Below, piece after piece: positions 50,706-59,246 of a stretch of DNA of 64,000 nt. Source of the stretch: Bin87 sp963666865 (GTDB lineage Bacteria; Chloroflexota; Dehalococcoidia; Lucifugimonadales; UBA3495). Made by a program: the position numbers and the translations under genes. Location: the NCBI GenBank assembly GCA_963666865.1, contig OY763072.1:4216001-4280000 (forward strand), written 5' to 3'. Numbering within the stretch: position 1 is the stretch's first letter; each line of letters starts with the position of its first letter. The notes under the pieces were generated by a model. The model was not told the origin of the DNA and made no database searches. It saw nothing but the letters and a program-made list of their open reading frames with translations.

Positions 50706-51593
50706 ATGGCCGGCAACGGTGCGGACACCCATGCTCTGAACATCGCGGCAGCCGTCCAGCGGCAGCTGCCAGAAGACAGCGTCATCCTGTACGGCTCGCG
50801 AGCGCGCGGCGACCACCGACCTGACTCCGATGTAGATCTGCTGATCGTAACGTCAGGCAGAACTCAAGCCGGCTGTAGCGCCGGCAACGCCGCCGGCGAC
50901 TACATGAAGCAGAACCCGCCGTGGCTGGAAGTCAACATCGTCACTATGGACCCGGACGAGTTTCAGCGCAACCGCAGGGCTATGCAACACGTGGCCGGCC
51001 AAGCCGACCAGCACGGAGTCATGATGAGCGGCGAGGAGATAAACTGCGGCACCAGCTACGACGACGGGTACCCCGAGCACTGGCCGGCCACCAGGGAGCG
51101 GCTGGAGAACGCCGCGGAGTGGCACAAGGAATTCAACGACATGGTGGATCAGGATCACTGGAACCAGAAGCTGCTGGGACTCGCGGCTCAACAGTCAGTG
51201 GAAAACGCTCTGCGCGGGCTGCTGTCGGCCTACAACGACCCGACGATATTCCGCCACGACCTGAACCGGATCTGGAATCACTACCTCTCAAACCATCATC
51301 CGCCGCAGGCGGACGGCGACCCGGCAGCGGAACCGCTCCAGGAAGCCGTCTCGGAGCTGCTCGAGCACACTACCTACCCCAGCGAACAGTCGCCGGAGGG
51401 ATACCGGAACTGGCTTACCCAGTACGCTGCCGACTACCGTTATCACGGCTCCTCAAAGCAGATGGACCATGATGAAAAGTTGGCCCTTCAGGAGTTGGTC
51501 AACCGGGCAACCAATCTCCTGGCGGGCCGCATTCACGCACTGAGCGGCACTTCGGATGAGGACCTGTTCCCCGACGGCGTGCCCTGGCAGTGA
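50706..51593 (+). CDS. Fused MNT nucleotidyltransferase - HEPN protein
   Basis: A 295-residue protein. The N-terminal domain is an active-looking minimal nucleotidyltransferase: ILYGSRARGDHRPDSDVDLL (Gly30-Ser31, Asp41-x-Asp43 region). It is followed by a linker and a HEPN-like helical domain (about residues 140-290) with the QKLLGLAAQQSVENALRGLL helix and a conserved FRHDLNRIWNHYL. The usual arrangement in MNT-HEPN modules is two genes; here they are one chain. Both halves look intact, so it may be a self-modifying toxin-antitoxin-type protein or an effector. Function inferred only. Confidence 0.8.
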   Translation: MAGNGADTHALNIAAAVQRQLPEDSVILYGSRARGDHRPDSDVDLLIVTSGRTQAGCSAGNAAGDYMKQNPPWLEVNIVTMDPDEFQRNRRAMQHVAGQADQHGVMMSGEEINCGTSYDDGYPEHWPATRERLENAAEWHKEFNDMVDQDHWNQKLLGLAAQQSVENALRGLLSAYNDPTIFRHDLNRIWNHYLSNHHPPQADGDPAAEPLQEAVSELLEHTTYPSEQSPEGYRNWLTQYAADYRYHGSSKQMDHDEKLALQELVNRATNLLAGRIHALSGTSDEDLFPDGVPWQ

Positions 51594-51610
51594 CCTGCTC
51601 CACAGGAAAG

Positions 51611-52840
51611 CTACACCCGCAGGCGGCGTAGCGTGGGCCGCCAAACCCCCAGCACGAAGGCGACCGTCAGGTAGATGGCAGCCCCGCCGGCAAAGGCGGC
51701 GGTCCAGCTGATGTATTCCGCGACCAGCGTCATCGGGTAGGAACCGATGAACATCAGCGCGGCGGAAACGTACCAGACGCTCATCACTCTGCCCTGGAAC
51801 TCCCCCGGCACGGAGAGCTGTAGCACGGTCGTCCCCATGGGCACGATGCTGCCCATCCCGACCAGAAACAATATCGCCCACGACAGCCAGAACCAGTGCG
51901 ACCAGGCCAGACAGAAAAGGGCGATTCCGAAAAGGAAGATGCAGCCCAACAGCAGCCAGTTCTTGTGAGATGAGTTGCCCAGCGACGCCATGATGAACGT
52001 GCCGGACAGGGACCCGATACCGGCGCCGGTCATGAGCAGTCCGGCTCCGCCGGCGCCGGTGTCCAGCGCCAGTTTGGCAAAGGCGGGCAGCAACTGGGCG
52101 TAGGGCATGGCGAAGAAGCCGAAGGCGAACCCGATACCGATGACGGTGAAGGTGACCGGGTTGGACCAGCAGTACCGCAGCCCGCCCCACAGTTCGGACA
52201 GGATACCCGAGCGCTGGTCCCGGGCCGCCGGCGGCACCCGCCGGATCATCAGCAGCGTGACGGTGCCCACACAAAAGCAGCCGGTGGCCAGGTAGAGCGC
52301 CGGAGCTATTCCGGCCAGTTCGATGACCCCTCCGGCCAGAGCCGGCCCCAGGATGCGTCCCGAATTCATCACCGCCGAGTTGAGCACGACAGCGTTCATC
52401 AGGTCGTCGCGGTCCACCAGATCCCGGACTATGGCCAACCGGGCCGGGGTGTTGATGGCCTGGAGGGTGCCGAGAACGAAAGCCGCCGCGTACACGTGCC
52501 ACAGGGCAACCAGCTGGGCGGTTTCCAGCACGGCGATGCCCAGGACCAGGAGCGCAACCAGGGCCTGGGTCAACATGAGCAGCCCGCGCCGGTCGAAGCG
52601 GTCGGCGAAAGTGCCGCCGAATAGTACGAAGCCCAGCGTGGGCATCCCGTAGAGGAAGATCATGAAGCCCATGCGGGCGGCGGAATCGGTCAGCTCCAGG
52701 ACCAACCAGCCCAGGATGAGGAACTGCATCCCCCGGCCCAGCGCCTGGGCGTTAGCGCCGATCCAGAACCAGCGGTAGTCCCGGTGCCGCAGCGCGCGGA
52801 AGGTCTGGAGCTTGCGCCCGATGGCCAGGATCTGGGCCAA
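51611..52840 (-). CDS. Major facilitator superfamily transporter
   Basis: A 409-residue integral membrane protein with about 12 hydrophobic segments, of MFS drug/metabolite-exporter type. It contains FGGTFADRFDRRGLLMLTQA (loop 2-3 DRxxRR signature, about residues 74-93) and a C-terminal half starting near residue 215. The start is TTG at 52840; no in-frame ATG is near. It lies 12 bases downstream of the class III aminotransferase on the minus strand, so the two likely form an operon. The export substrate is not known. Confidence 0.88.
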   Translation of the reverse strand: MAQILAIGRKLQTFRALRHRDYRWFWIGANAQALGRGMQFLILGWLVLELTDSAARMGFMIFLYGMPTLGFVLFGGTFADRFDRRGLLMLTQALVALLVLGIAVLETAQLVALWHVYAAAFVLGTLQAINTPARLAIVRDLVDRDDLMNAVVLNSAVMNSGRILGPALAGGVIELAGIAPALYLATGCFCVGTVTLLMIRRVPPAARDQRSGILSELWGGLRYCWSNPVTFTVIGIGFAFGFFAMPYAQLLPAFAKLALDTGAGGAGLLMTGAGIGSLSGTFIMASLGNSSHKNWLLLGCIFLFGIALFCLAWSHWFWLSWAILFLVGMGSIVPMGTTVLQLSVPGEFQGRVMSVWYVSAALMFIGSYPMTLVAEYISWTAAFAGGAAIYLTVAFVLGVWRPTLRRLRV

Positions 52841-52852
52841 CTATTTCACCAG

Positions 52853-54232
52853 TTACGCCGCTCCCAGGTCCGACGCTGCCTGACCGATCACGTGGTCCAT
52901 GGTGGACACGATCTGCTCGACCTCGCCGGGCGTGACGCACAGGGGCGGCATCACGTTCATCAGGTCGCCGCCGCGCAGGAAGAGGCCATGGTCGGCAAAG
53001 CCTTGGGTCAGCCGGGGACCCAAACCGGCCTCAGCAGGGAAGTGTGCCTTACTCTCCCGGTCCTGCACCAGCTCCAGCCCGCACATGAGGCCCAGCCCGC
53101 GCACGTTGCCGATGATGGAGTGCTTTTCCTTCAGCTCTTCCAGGCCGTCCAGGAGGTATTTCCCCATCCGGGCCGAATTCTCCACCATCCCCTCCCGTTC
53201 CATGATTTCCAGGTTTTTCAGGGAGGCCGCCGCCGCCACCGGATGCCCGCCGAAGGTGATCACGTGCCGGAAGGCCGCCCGGGGGCTGCCCACAAAAGCG
53301 TCGGCGATATGCTTGCGCAGAATGGTTCCGCCCATGGGGATGTAGCCGCTGGTGATGCCCTTGGCCACCGTCATCATGTCGGGAACGATGCCCCAGTTGT
53401 CGCAGCCGAACCACTTGCCGGTGCGACCGAAACCAGTGATCACCTCGTCGGCAATCAGCAGGCAGCCGTACTTGTCGCAAACTTCCCGCAGCAGGGGCCA
53501 GTAGTTGTCCGGCGGCACCACCGCGCCCATGGGGCTGGAGATAGGTTCGGCGATGACCGCGGCGACGGTTTCCGGTCCCTGGAACTGGATGATGCTCTCG
53601 ATGGCGTCCACACACCGTTGACCGCATTCCTCCGGCGTTTCGCTGTTGAACTCGCAGCGGTAGAAGTTGGGCTGGGGAGCGTGGAATGTATTGGGCATCA
53701 GGGGTTCGTAGTCTTCCCTGGGGTAGAGGTAGTTGCCGCCCAGGGCCATGGCGCCCATGGTGGCGCCGTGGTACGAGTCCTTGCGGCTGATGAACTTGGT
53801 GCGCTGGGGTTCGCCCATGCGCTTGAAATAGGCGCGGGACAGCTTCAGCGCCGTTTCCACCGACTCGGAACCGCCGCTGGTGAAGAAACAACGGGAGAGA
53901 TCGCCGGGCATCATGGACGCGATCTTTTCCGACAGCATGACGGTGGGTTCGGTGGTGGTGCCCATGGGCATATAGGTGATCTTGAGCATCTGCTCGTAGG
54001 CGGCGTCGGCGATTTCCTTCTGGCCATAGCCCACGTTCTTCAGCCAGAGGCCCGACATGGCGTCGATGTAGGTGTTGCCCAAAGCGTCGGTGACGTGACA
54101 ACCCTTGCCTTCCACGAAGATCTGGGGCTCGCCCTTTTCGGCCATGTCGCTGGGTTCCCGAAGGTACACCCAGAGATTCTCTAGGGCAGTCCTTTGCAGA
54201 TCGTTGACCGCGGTTTCAGTGTGGGTAGCCAT
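52853..54232 (-). CDS. Class III (omega) aminotransferase, PLP-dependent
   Basis: A 459-residue aminotransferase, start ATG 54232 (MATHTETAV). Landmarks are GNTYIDAMSGLWLKNVGYG, the SGGSESVETALKLSRAYFKR loop (PLP phosphate), DEVITGFGRTGKWFG (PLP-nitrogen Asp), and the Schiff-base lysine in VAKGITSGYIPMGG. It is most like putrescine/beta-alanine/4-aminobutyrate aminotransferases; the exact amine is not readable from sequence. The frame is open further upstream (to 54427) through a type A element, but no ribosome site supports that. It is followed by the MFS gene. Confidence 0.92.
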   Translation of the reverse strand: MATHTETAVNDLQRTALENLWVYLREPSDMAEKGEPQIFVEGKGCHVTDALGNTYIDAMSGLWLKNVGYGQKEIADAAYEQMLKITYMPMGTTTEPTVMLSEKIASMMPGDLSRCFFTSGGSESVETALKLSRAYFKRMGEPQRTKFISRKDSYHGATMGAMALGGNYLYPREDYEPLMPNTFHAPQPNFYRCEFNSETPEECGQRCVDAIESIIQFQGPETVAAVIAEPISSPMGAVVPPDNYWPLLREVCDKYGCLLIADEVITGFGRTGKWFGCDNWGIVPDMMTVAKGITSGYIPMGGTILRKHIADAFVGSPRAAFRHVITFGGHPVAAAASLKNLEIMEREGMVENSARMGKYLLDGLEELKEKHSIIGNVRGLGLMCGLELVQDRESKAHFPAEAGLGPRLTQGFADHGLFLRGGDLMNVMPPLCVTPGEVEQIVSTMDHVIGQAASDLGAA

Positions 54233-54333
54233 GCTTGCCTCCGGATACTGTTGTAAGTCCAAGATTGGGTCTGTACGTTGCCCAGGCAGTTTAGCATTGC
54301 GCAAGGGCCGCCACAAAGGGTTGCCGGGCCTTC

Positions 54334-54445
54334 GATAGCGTTCCGTTTTAGGTGGTTTATTTGGGCAGGCGCCGGTGCCGGCGCGGGTAGGGGCGACCGG
54401 CCGGTCGCCCCTACAAACGGAAACCACTTAAATCGGAACGCTACC
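54334..54445. repeat. MITE-like element type A, 112 bp
   Basis: Opens GATAGCGTTCCGTTTTAGGT and closes CTTAAATCGGAACGCTACC, near-perfectly complementary. The central palindrome GTAGGGGCGACCGGCCGGTC.. is preceded by a GCGCCGGTGCCGGCGC hairpin. It fills most of the space between the aminotransferase and rhodanese genes. Confidence 0.9.
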
Positions 54446-54528
54446 CGGACCTCCCCCGCCGCCGCTTTTCTGCTAATCTGTCGAAACACAAAACCTTCGC
54501 GACAAGCCCGCAACGGCTGGAGTTGACC

Positions 54529-55407
54529 ATGGCATTCGCACATCCGGAGTTCCTCGTTTCCACCGATTGGCTTGCCGAACACTTGGCGGATGAGGATGTC
54601 CGCGTCTTTGAGACCACGGTTTTCCTGCATCGCGGCGACGGCGACGTTCGCGCCGAGTCGGGCCGGAACGAATATGAGACGGGACACATCCCCGGAGCGG
54701 GCTTCCTGGACCTGCAGGCCGACTTCTCCGACAACGACCAGCCCTATCGCTTCATGATGCCCTCGGCGGCGGCCTTTGCGGAAGCCGCCGGACGGCATGG
54801 CATCTCGGAGGCATCCAGACTGGTGCTGTACGACCGCTTGGGATCCCAATGGGCGGCACGGTTCTGGTGGATGTTCCGCGCCATGGGCTGCACGGGCGCG
54901 GTGGTTCTGGACGGCGGTTGGCGGCGTTGGACGGATGAAGGCCGCGCCGTCTCGACAGATGCGGCGACCAACGCGCCGGCGAGCTTCAACCCGACGGCCG
55001 ACCCGGCCCGCTTCGCCGACCTGGCCGAGGTTAGGGCGTTCATCGAGTCCGGCGCCGGCGGCGGGAGCTGCCTGATCAATGCCCTAGGGCGGGATCAGCA
55101 TTCCGGCGAGGACGGCGGGCGAACCTATGGTCGCGCCGGCCACATTCCCGGCGCGACCAACGTGCCCTCGGGCGAGCTGACCGACCCGGAGACCGGCCTG
55201 TTCCGGCCGGCGGAGGAGCTGGCGGAGCTCTTCGAGTCGGCGGGCGCGGACCCCACCCAGCGCGTCATCACCTACTGCGGCGGCGGTATCGCGGCGTCCA
55301 ACGACGCCTTTGTCCTCGCCATGCTGGGCTACGAAAACATCGCCGTGTACGACGCTTCCATGTCGGAGTACGCCGCCGACCCGTCGCTGCCGCTGGTGGC
55401 GGACTGA
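54529..55407 (+). CDS. Sulfurtransferase (tandem rhodanese domains)
   Basis: A 292-residue thiosulfate/3-mercaptopyruvate sulfurtransferase. It has two rhodanese domains: an inactive N-terminal one (about residues 8-145; EYETGHIPGAGFLDLQ) and a catalytic C-terminal one with the persulfide cysteine in ITYCGGGIAAS (Cys250). The GHIPGA pair in each domain is typical. ATG 54529 chosen over TTG 54523. It transfers sulfane sulfur to cyanide or thiols. Stand-alone gene between two repeat elements. Confidence 0.92.
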   Translation: MAFAHPEFLVSTDWLAEHLADEDVRVFETTVFLHRGDGDVRAESGRNEYETGHIPGAGFLDLQADFSDNDQPYRFMMPSAAAFAEAAGRHGISEASRLVLYDRLGSQWAARFWWMFRAMGCTGAVVLDGGWRRWTDEGRAVSTDAATNAPASFNPTADPARFADLAEVRAFIESGAGGGSCLINALGRDQHSGEDGGRTYGRAGHIPGATNVPSGELTDPETGLFRPAEELAELFESAGADPTQRVITYCGGGIAASNDAFVLAMLGYENIAVYDASMSEYAADPSLPLVAD

Positions 55408-55446
55408 TGCTGCCGCGTCCGTTCATGAACCGATACCACTGCCCCC

Positions 55447-55475
55447 GCTCATGGTGAGCTTGTCGAACCATGAGC
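55447..55475. repeat. Short hairpin GCTCATGGT..ACCATGAGC
   Basis: GCTCATGGTGAGCTTGTCGA and the following ACCATGAGC form a hairpin found in many environmental genomes. A relative lies at 60953. It lies just downstream of the rhodanese gene. Confidence 0.75.
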
Positions 55476-55516
55476 GTAGGGGAGATACGTTTTGTCAGAC
55501 GCCTTCTCACCCGAGG

Positions 55517-55544
55517 GTAGGGGCGAATGATTATTCGCCCCTAC
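55517..55544. repeat. 28-bp palindrome with ATGATTAT core
   Basis: GTAGGGGCGA arms around ATGATTAT; the core has one imperfect pair. It sits 41 bases upstream of the LLM gene start. Confidence 0.85.
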
Positions 55545-55585
55545 GGACGGAAACTACCCAAAAGGCGCAGATCAGGAGGTGAGCC

Positions 55586-56644
55586 ATGACCCAGGCCGCC
55601 ACACTTACCGACACCCTCGAATTCGGCCTATTCGACTGGATTGAATGGGACACGTCGGCGCCCCACGAGATCTTTGAAAACCGGCTCAAGATGCTGGAGT
55701 ACGCCGATCAAAACGGGTTCTACAGCTACCACCTGGCGGAGCACCACATCACCCCGCTGAGCGTGTCGCCCTCGCCGGCGGTGTTCCTGGCGGCGGCGGC
55801 GCAGCGCACCACGAACCTGCGCCTGGGGCCGCTGGTCTTCCTGCTGCCCTTCTACAACCCCATCCGCCTGTATCACGAAATCTGTATGCTGGACAATCTC
55901 AGCAACGGACGGCTGGATTTGGGCGTGGGCCGGGGCGTGTCGCCGGTGGAGGCCGCCGAGTTCGGCGTGGACCTGGACATCAGCTGGGAAATGTTCAACG
56001 AGCAGATGGAGATGTTCACCAGGGGCTTCACCACCGGAATGCTCAACCACCGGGGGAAGCACTATAAATACGAGGACATTGAACTTTGGATTGCGCCCCA
56101 TCAGAAGCCCTATCCCCCGCTGTGGTACGCCAGCAACAACATCGAAACGGTGCCGTGGATGGCCCAGCACGGCTTCAACACCTGCACCGTGTTCGCCGAC
56201 AACGCCGGCGTCAGGGAACACTATGATCTATACAAGCGGGTCTGGAACGCCGAGCGGATGTCCAACGGGCTGAACAGCCACGTGCCGGTTCCCAAGCTGG
56301 GGCTGGTGCGGCATATGTACATCGCCGACACCGACGAGCAGGCCCGGGCGGAAGCCAAAGCGGCGTACCGGACCTGGTTCCACAACATCGACTACCTGTG
56401 GGCCAAGAACGGCCTGGACCGCCTGGGCGCGATGCGGGATTTCGACACGCTGGAAGCCAAAGACGTGATAATAGTCGGCGCGCCGTCCACCGTCCGGGAG
56501 CGGGTGCAACGGGCCATCGACGAGACGGGCATCAACTACTTCTGCCCCATCTTCGCCTGGGGCGACTTGACGCCGGAGCAGGTGATGGGGTGCATGGGGT
56601 TGTTCGTGGATGAGGTGATGCCCAACCTGCGGCCCGGGCCCTAA
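55586..56644 (+). CDS. LLM class (luciferase-like) oxidoreductase
   Basis: A 352-residue protein of the luciferase-like superfamily, ATG 55586 after AGGAGGTGA (55574-55582). It has the same plan as the minus-strand gene at 49316 (LEFGLFDWIEWD, YSYHLAEHHITPL, LRLGPLVFLLPFYNPIRL, CMLDNLSNGRLDLGVGRGV) but lacks its low-complexity insertion. Cofactor FMNH2 or F420; substrate unknown. The neighbouring flavin reductase (58275) is not directly adjacent, and pairing is speculative. Confidence 0.88.
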   Translation: MTQAATLTDTLEFGLFDWIEWDTSAPHEIFENRLKMLEYADQNGFYSYHLAEHHITPLSVSPSPAVFLAAAAQRTTNLRLGPLVFLLPFYNPIRLYHEICMLDNLSNGRLDLGVGRGVSPVEAAEFGVDLDISWEMFNEQMEMFTRGFTTGMLNHRGKHYKYEDIELWIAPHQKPYPPLWYASNNIETVPWMAQHGFNTCTVFADNAGVREHYDLYKRVWNAERMSNGLNSHVPVPKLGLVRHMYIADTDEQARAEAKAAYRTWFHNIDYLWAKNGLDRLGAMRDFDTLEAKDVIIVGAPSTVRERVQRAIDETGINYFCPIFAWGDLTPEQVMGCMGLFVDEVMPNLRPGP

Positions 56645-56647
56645 AGA

Positions 56648-56760
56648 ATCGTCAGAATCAGGATTTGCCGGATTTGCGGATTGACAGGATTGAGTGGAAT
56701 TACCCGTGATGCTCTGAATCCAGTTCATCCATAAATCCTGATAATCCTGATTCTGACGAT
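56648..56760. repeat. Type C inverted-repeat element, 113 bp
   Basis: ATCGTCAGAATCAGGATTTG on the left, and ATAATCCTGATTCTGACGAT on the right, closely complementary. It shares its ends with 28628-28767. No coding capacity. Confidence 0.8.
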
Positions 56761-56804
56761 TTTCGGAAGCGTCCATCTGCCAGCCAACCACAGGAGACCT
56801 AACA

Positions 56805-57422
56805 ATGTCCTCGGCCACACCCTATTCTCCGGCCACCGCCGAATCAATCGACAGGACCATCGCGGCCCTGGCCGCCCGCAACGTGGACGCCGTGCTGGTG
56901 GAAGACAGTGAGGCGGCGCTGGCGAGGTTGAAGGAACTGGTGCCGGAGGGTTCGGAGGTATTCGTCAACACCTCGGAGACGCTGGACACCATCGGCTACA
57001 CCGAGTACATGGACGGCAACGACCGTTACGTCAACCTCCATGACCAGATGGTGGCCCAGCCCGACGCGGCGTCCCAGCGGGAGTTTCGGCGCACCACCAC
57101 CACCGCCGACTACTTCGTGGGCAGCGTCCAGGCCATCGCCGAGACCGGGGAGATCGTTGTCGCCAGCGGTTCCGGCAGCCAGATCGGCGCTTACTCATAT
57201 GGCGCACGACGGGTCATCCTGGTGGCCGGCACGCAGAAGATCTGCCCCACCCTGGCCGAAGCCGAGGCCCGCACCCGGGGCTTCACCCTGGAGCGTCACG
57301 ACCGCTGGCTGGAAGGACGGGGCGCGGCGCCCACGCCCATCGGCAAATTCCTGGTGATGGAGCACGAGCCGGTGGTCGGACGCATCTCCATGATCCTCAT
57401 TCCCGAGAGCCTGGGCTGGTAA
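56805..57422 (+). CDS. LutC/YkgG (LUD domain) lactate-utilisation protein
   Basis: A 205-residue LUD-domain protein. It contains VLVEDSEAALARLKELVPEG (about residues 26-45), the serine/threonine-rich SEVFVNTSETLDTIGYTEYM block, VVASGSGSQIGAYSYGARRV (about 122-141), and the cysteine-containing LVAGTQKICPTLAEAEARTR. LutC is one subunit of the LutABC L-lactate oxidation complex, but lutA and lutB are not nearby, so the role here may differ. ATG 56805 after CAGGAG (56791-56796). Confidence 0.85.
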   Translation: MSSATPYSPATAESIDRTIAALAARNVDAVLVEDSEAALARLKELVPEGSEVFVNTSETLDTIGYTEYMDGNDRYVNLHDQMVAQPDAASQREFRRTTTTADYFVGSVQAIAETGEIVVASGSGSQIGAYSYGARRVILVAGTQKICPTLAEAEARTRGFTLERHDRWLEGRGAAPTPIGKFLVMEHEPVVGRISMILIPESLGW

Positions 57423-57456
57423 GTTGATGGACGAGGCGGATGACGCCGTGCATACG

Positions 57457-57975
57457 TTACCGGCCGGGCGCATCTACGGACAAATCGGTGGTGACGATGG
57501 CGAAGATGCCTTCCGCATCGCGGACCGGTACAGAGCGGGTGATCATCCAGATCTCTCCGCCGCCGGCGTCAAAATAGGGAGCGGTCCAGATGCCGGTGTC
57601 TTTGGCCAATGGCTCCGTTACCCAGGACTGCGCATCGATTTCGTACGACGGTACGGCGAGATCCAGGGTGGCATATCCTGAAGAGGTGCGATAGACGTAT
57701 GGGCTTGCGGTGACCTTGCCGCTCGGGTCCAAAAGGGCGGCGGCGCTGCCGTAGAACGCGGGGTGGGCTTCCAGGTAGGACTGCAACCGTTGCGAGTAGG
57801 CGGCGGCATCGGCCGGTCGCTCTGCCGCCAGTTCGGCCGCCAGGGCGTCCAGGGCGGCAACCACCTCGGCCCGGAGCGCATCATCCTGTGGAACCTCTTG
57901 GTCAGCCCCGGGCGAGCAGGCCAGGGCCAGCGCAACGGCAGGCAACATCAACAGCAGGACAATCGCAACGCGCAC
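57457..57975 (-). CDS. Lipoprotein with a single Cache/PDC sensor-like domain
   Basis: A 172-residue exported lipoprotein. A hydrophobic N-terminus is followed by lipobox ALALAC (Cys20), so it is predicted to be lipid-anchored on the outer face of the membrane. The rest resembles the PDC/Cache sensor fold of chemoreceptors: SSGYATLDLAVPSYEID, WVTEPLAKDTGIWTAPYFD, GGGEIWMITRSVPVRD, then FAIVTTDLS. There is no attached signalling domain, so it would act as a free ligand-binding lipoprotein. It is convergent with the LutC gene. Confidence 0.7.
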   Translation of the reverse strand: MRVAIVLLLMLPAVALALACSPGADQEVPQDDALRAEVVAALDALAAELAAERPADAAAYSQRLQSYLEAHPAFYGSAAALLDPSGKVTASPYVYRTSSGYATLDLAVPSYEIDAQSWVTEPLAKDTGIWTAPYFDAGGGEIWMITRSVPVRDAEGIFAIVTTDLSVDAPGR

Positions 57976-58274
57976 AGTTATTCACCTTATACCCTCGGGG
58001 CGACCCGTATCGGCGGTCGCAGGCTCAGATAAGGGCTCAAATTAATGACGGCATCATAATCCGCGCTTTGCAGTCGGTCAATTTGAACTTGCCCGGCAAG
58101 CAGGGCCGCGCCATTGAGATCGTGAGGACAACAACTCAGCAATGACGGATAGGGCGTCGCGGGTGGGGAGGAACATGAAAACGGATCCGTTATCAGGTAT
58201 CATTACCGCCGCGCATCATTTGAACCCTGTATCTGCGCCTTTGGCAGTGTCGCCAACACCAGGAGCCATCAACC
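57976..58274. other. Non-coding gap between divergent lipoprotein and flavin-reductase genes
   Basis: About 300 bases without a supported gene. It holds the promoters of two divergent genes by position, but no clear -10/-35 pair, operator or palindrome was recognised. Confidence 0.4.
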
Positions 58275-58928
58275 ATGCTCATTGACCCCAGGAATTTCGA
58301 CCGTTTCAACATGATCCTCACTGGCGTGGTCGTGCCCCGGCCCATTGCCTTCGTCTCCACCAGGTCCACCGACGGCGTGGTGAATCTGGCGCCGTTCAGC
58401 TTTTTCAACGCCATGGCCTACAACCCGCCCACGCTGATTTTCTCGTCGTCGCGCCGCGCCCCCGGCTGGCAGGACAAGCGCAAGGATACCCTGACCAACA
58501 TCGAGGAGACCGGCGAGTACGTGGTCAATGTGGTGGTGGACGACATCGCCGCCGCCATGAACGCCACCGCCGCCGAATACCCGTCCGACGTGTCCGAGTT
58601 CGACATCGCCGGCCTCACCGAAGCGCCCAGCGAAATGGTGAAGCCGCCCCGGGTCCTCGAATCGCCGGTCAACATGGAGTGCCGCCTGGTCCAGGTGGTC
58701 AACATCGGCGAGCAGCCCCACTCCCACGGTATCGTCATCGGCGAGATCCTTCGGATGCACCTCCGCGACGACATACTCTATGAAGGCCCCAACGGCCTCC
58801 GCATTGACCACGCCGCCCTGAAGCCCACGGGCCGCCTGGCCGGCAATATGTACTGCCACACCGACGACGTGTACGAACTGGTCCGCCCGGTGTACACCCC
58901 CCAGGAAGAACAGCAGGCCGCGGATTAA
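58275..58928 (+). CDS. Flavin reductase (FMN-binding split barrel) family protein
   Basis: A 217-residue protein with the split-barrel FMN-binding fold. N-terminal PRNFDRFNMILTGVVVPRPI is followed by AFVSTRSTDGVVNLAPFSFFN (about residues 28-48), then NPPTLIFSSSRR and VVNVVVDDIAAAM, which frame the flavin site. It likely reduces FMN with NAD(P)H, or is a related flavin-binding enzyme. Reduced flavin could supply LLM-type monooxygenases such as those in the window (inference). Followed 20 bases later by a glutaredoxin, likely one operon. Confidence 0.88.
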   Translation: MLIDPRNFDRFNMILTGVVVPRPIAFVSTRSTDGVVNLAPFSFFNAMAYNPPTLIFSSSRRAPGWQDKRKDTLTNIEETGEYVVNVVVDDIAAAMNATAAEYPSDVSEFDIAGLTEAPSEMVKPPRVLESPVNMECRLVQVVNIGEQPHSHGIVIGEILRMHLRDDILYEGPNGLRIDHAALKPTGRLAGNMYCHTDDVYELVRPVYTPQEEQQAAD

Positions 58929-58948
58929 GGCTTGCAAAGGAGCGCAAC

Positions 58949-59200
58949 ATGACCACCGCCGACCCGGGCATCAAGCTCTATGGCGCCGAATGGTGCCCCG
59001 ACTGCCACCGTTCCCGCAACTACCTGGACAGCCAGAGCATAGCCTACGAGTACATCAACGTTGACAACGACGATGACGCCCAGAATTATGTGAAGCAGGT
59101 CAACGACAACCGGCTCATCATCCCCACCATCGTATTCCCGGACGGCTCCGTGCTGGTGGAACCCTCCAACGCCGAGCTGGCCCGCAAGCTGCGGACGTAA
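58949..59200 (+). CDS. Glutaredoxin family protein
   Basis: An 83-residue thioredoxin-fold protein with the active-site CPDC in GAEWCPDCHRSRNYL (Cys16, Cys19), then YEYINVDNDD, and the cis-proline loop IPTIVFPDGS (about residues 58-67). CPDC is an unusual variant of the CPYC site, found in the mycoredoxin/NrdH-like Grx group. It reduces disulfides with thiols. AAGGAG at 58936-58941 precedes ATG 58949. Likely cotranscribed with the flavin reductase. Confidence 0.9.
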   Translation: MTTADPGIKLYGAEWCPDCHRSRNYLDSQSIAYEYINVDNDDDAQNYVKQVNDNRLIIPTIVFPDGSVLVEPSNAELARKLRT

Positions 59201-59246
59201 CTCCATTCAGATCAAGCGCAATTGCCGGCACGTACGGAGGATTGAG

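Noticed and set aside
54233..54427. N-terminal extension of the class III aminotransferase
   Set aside because: The extra residues are encoded by the type A repeat and lack a start site; homologues begin near ATG 54232.
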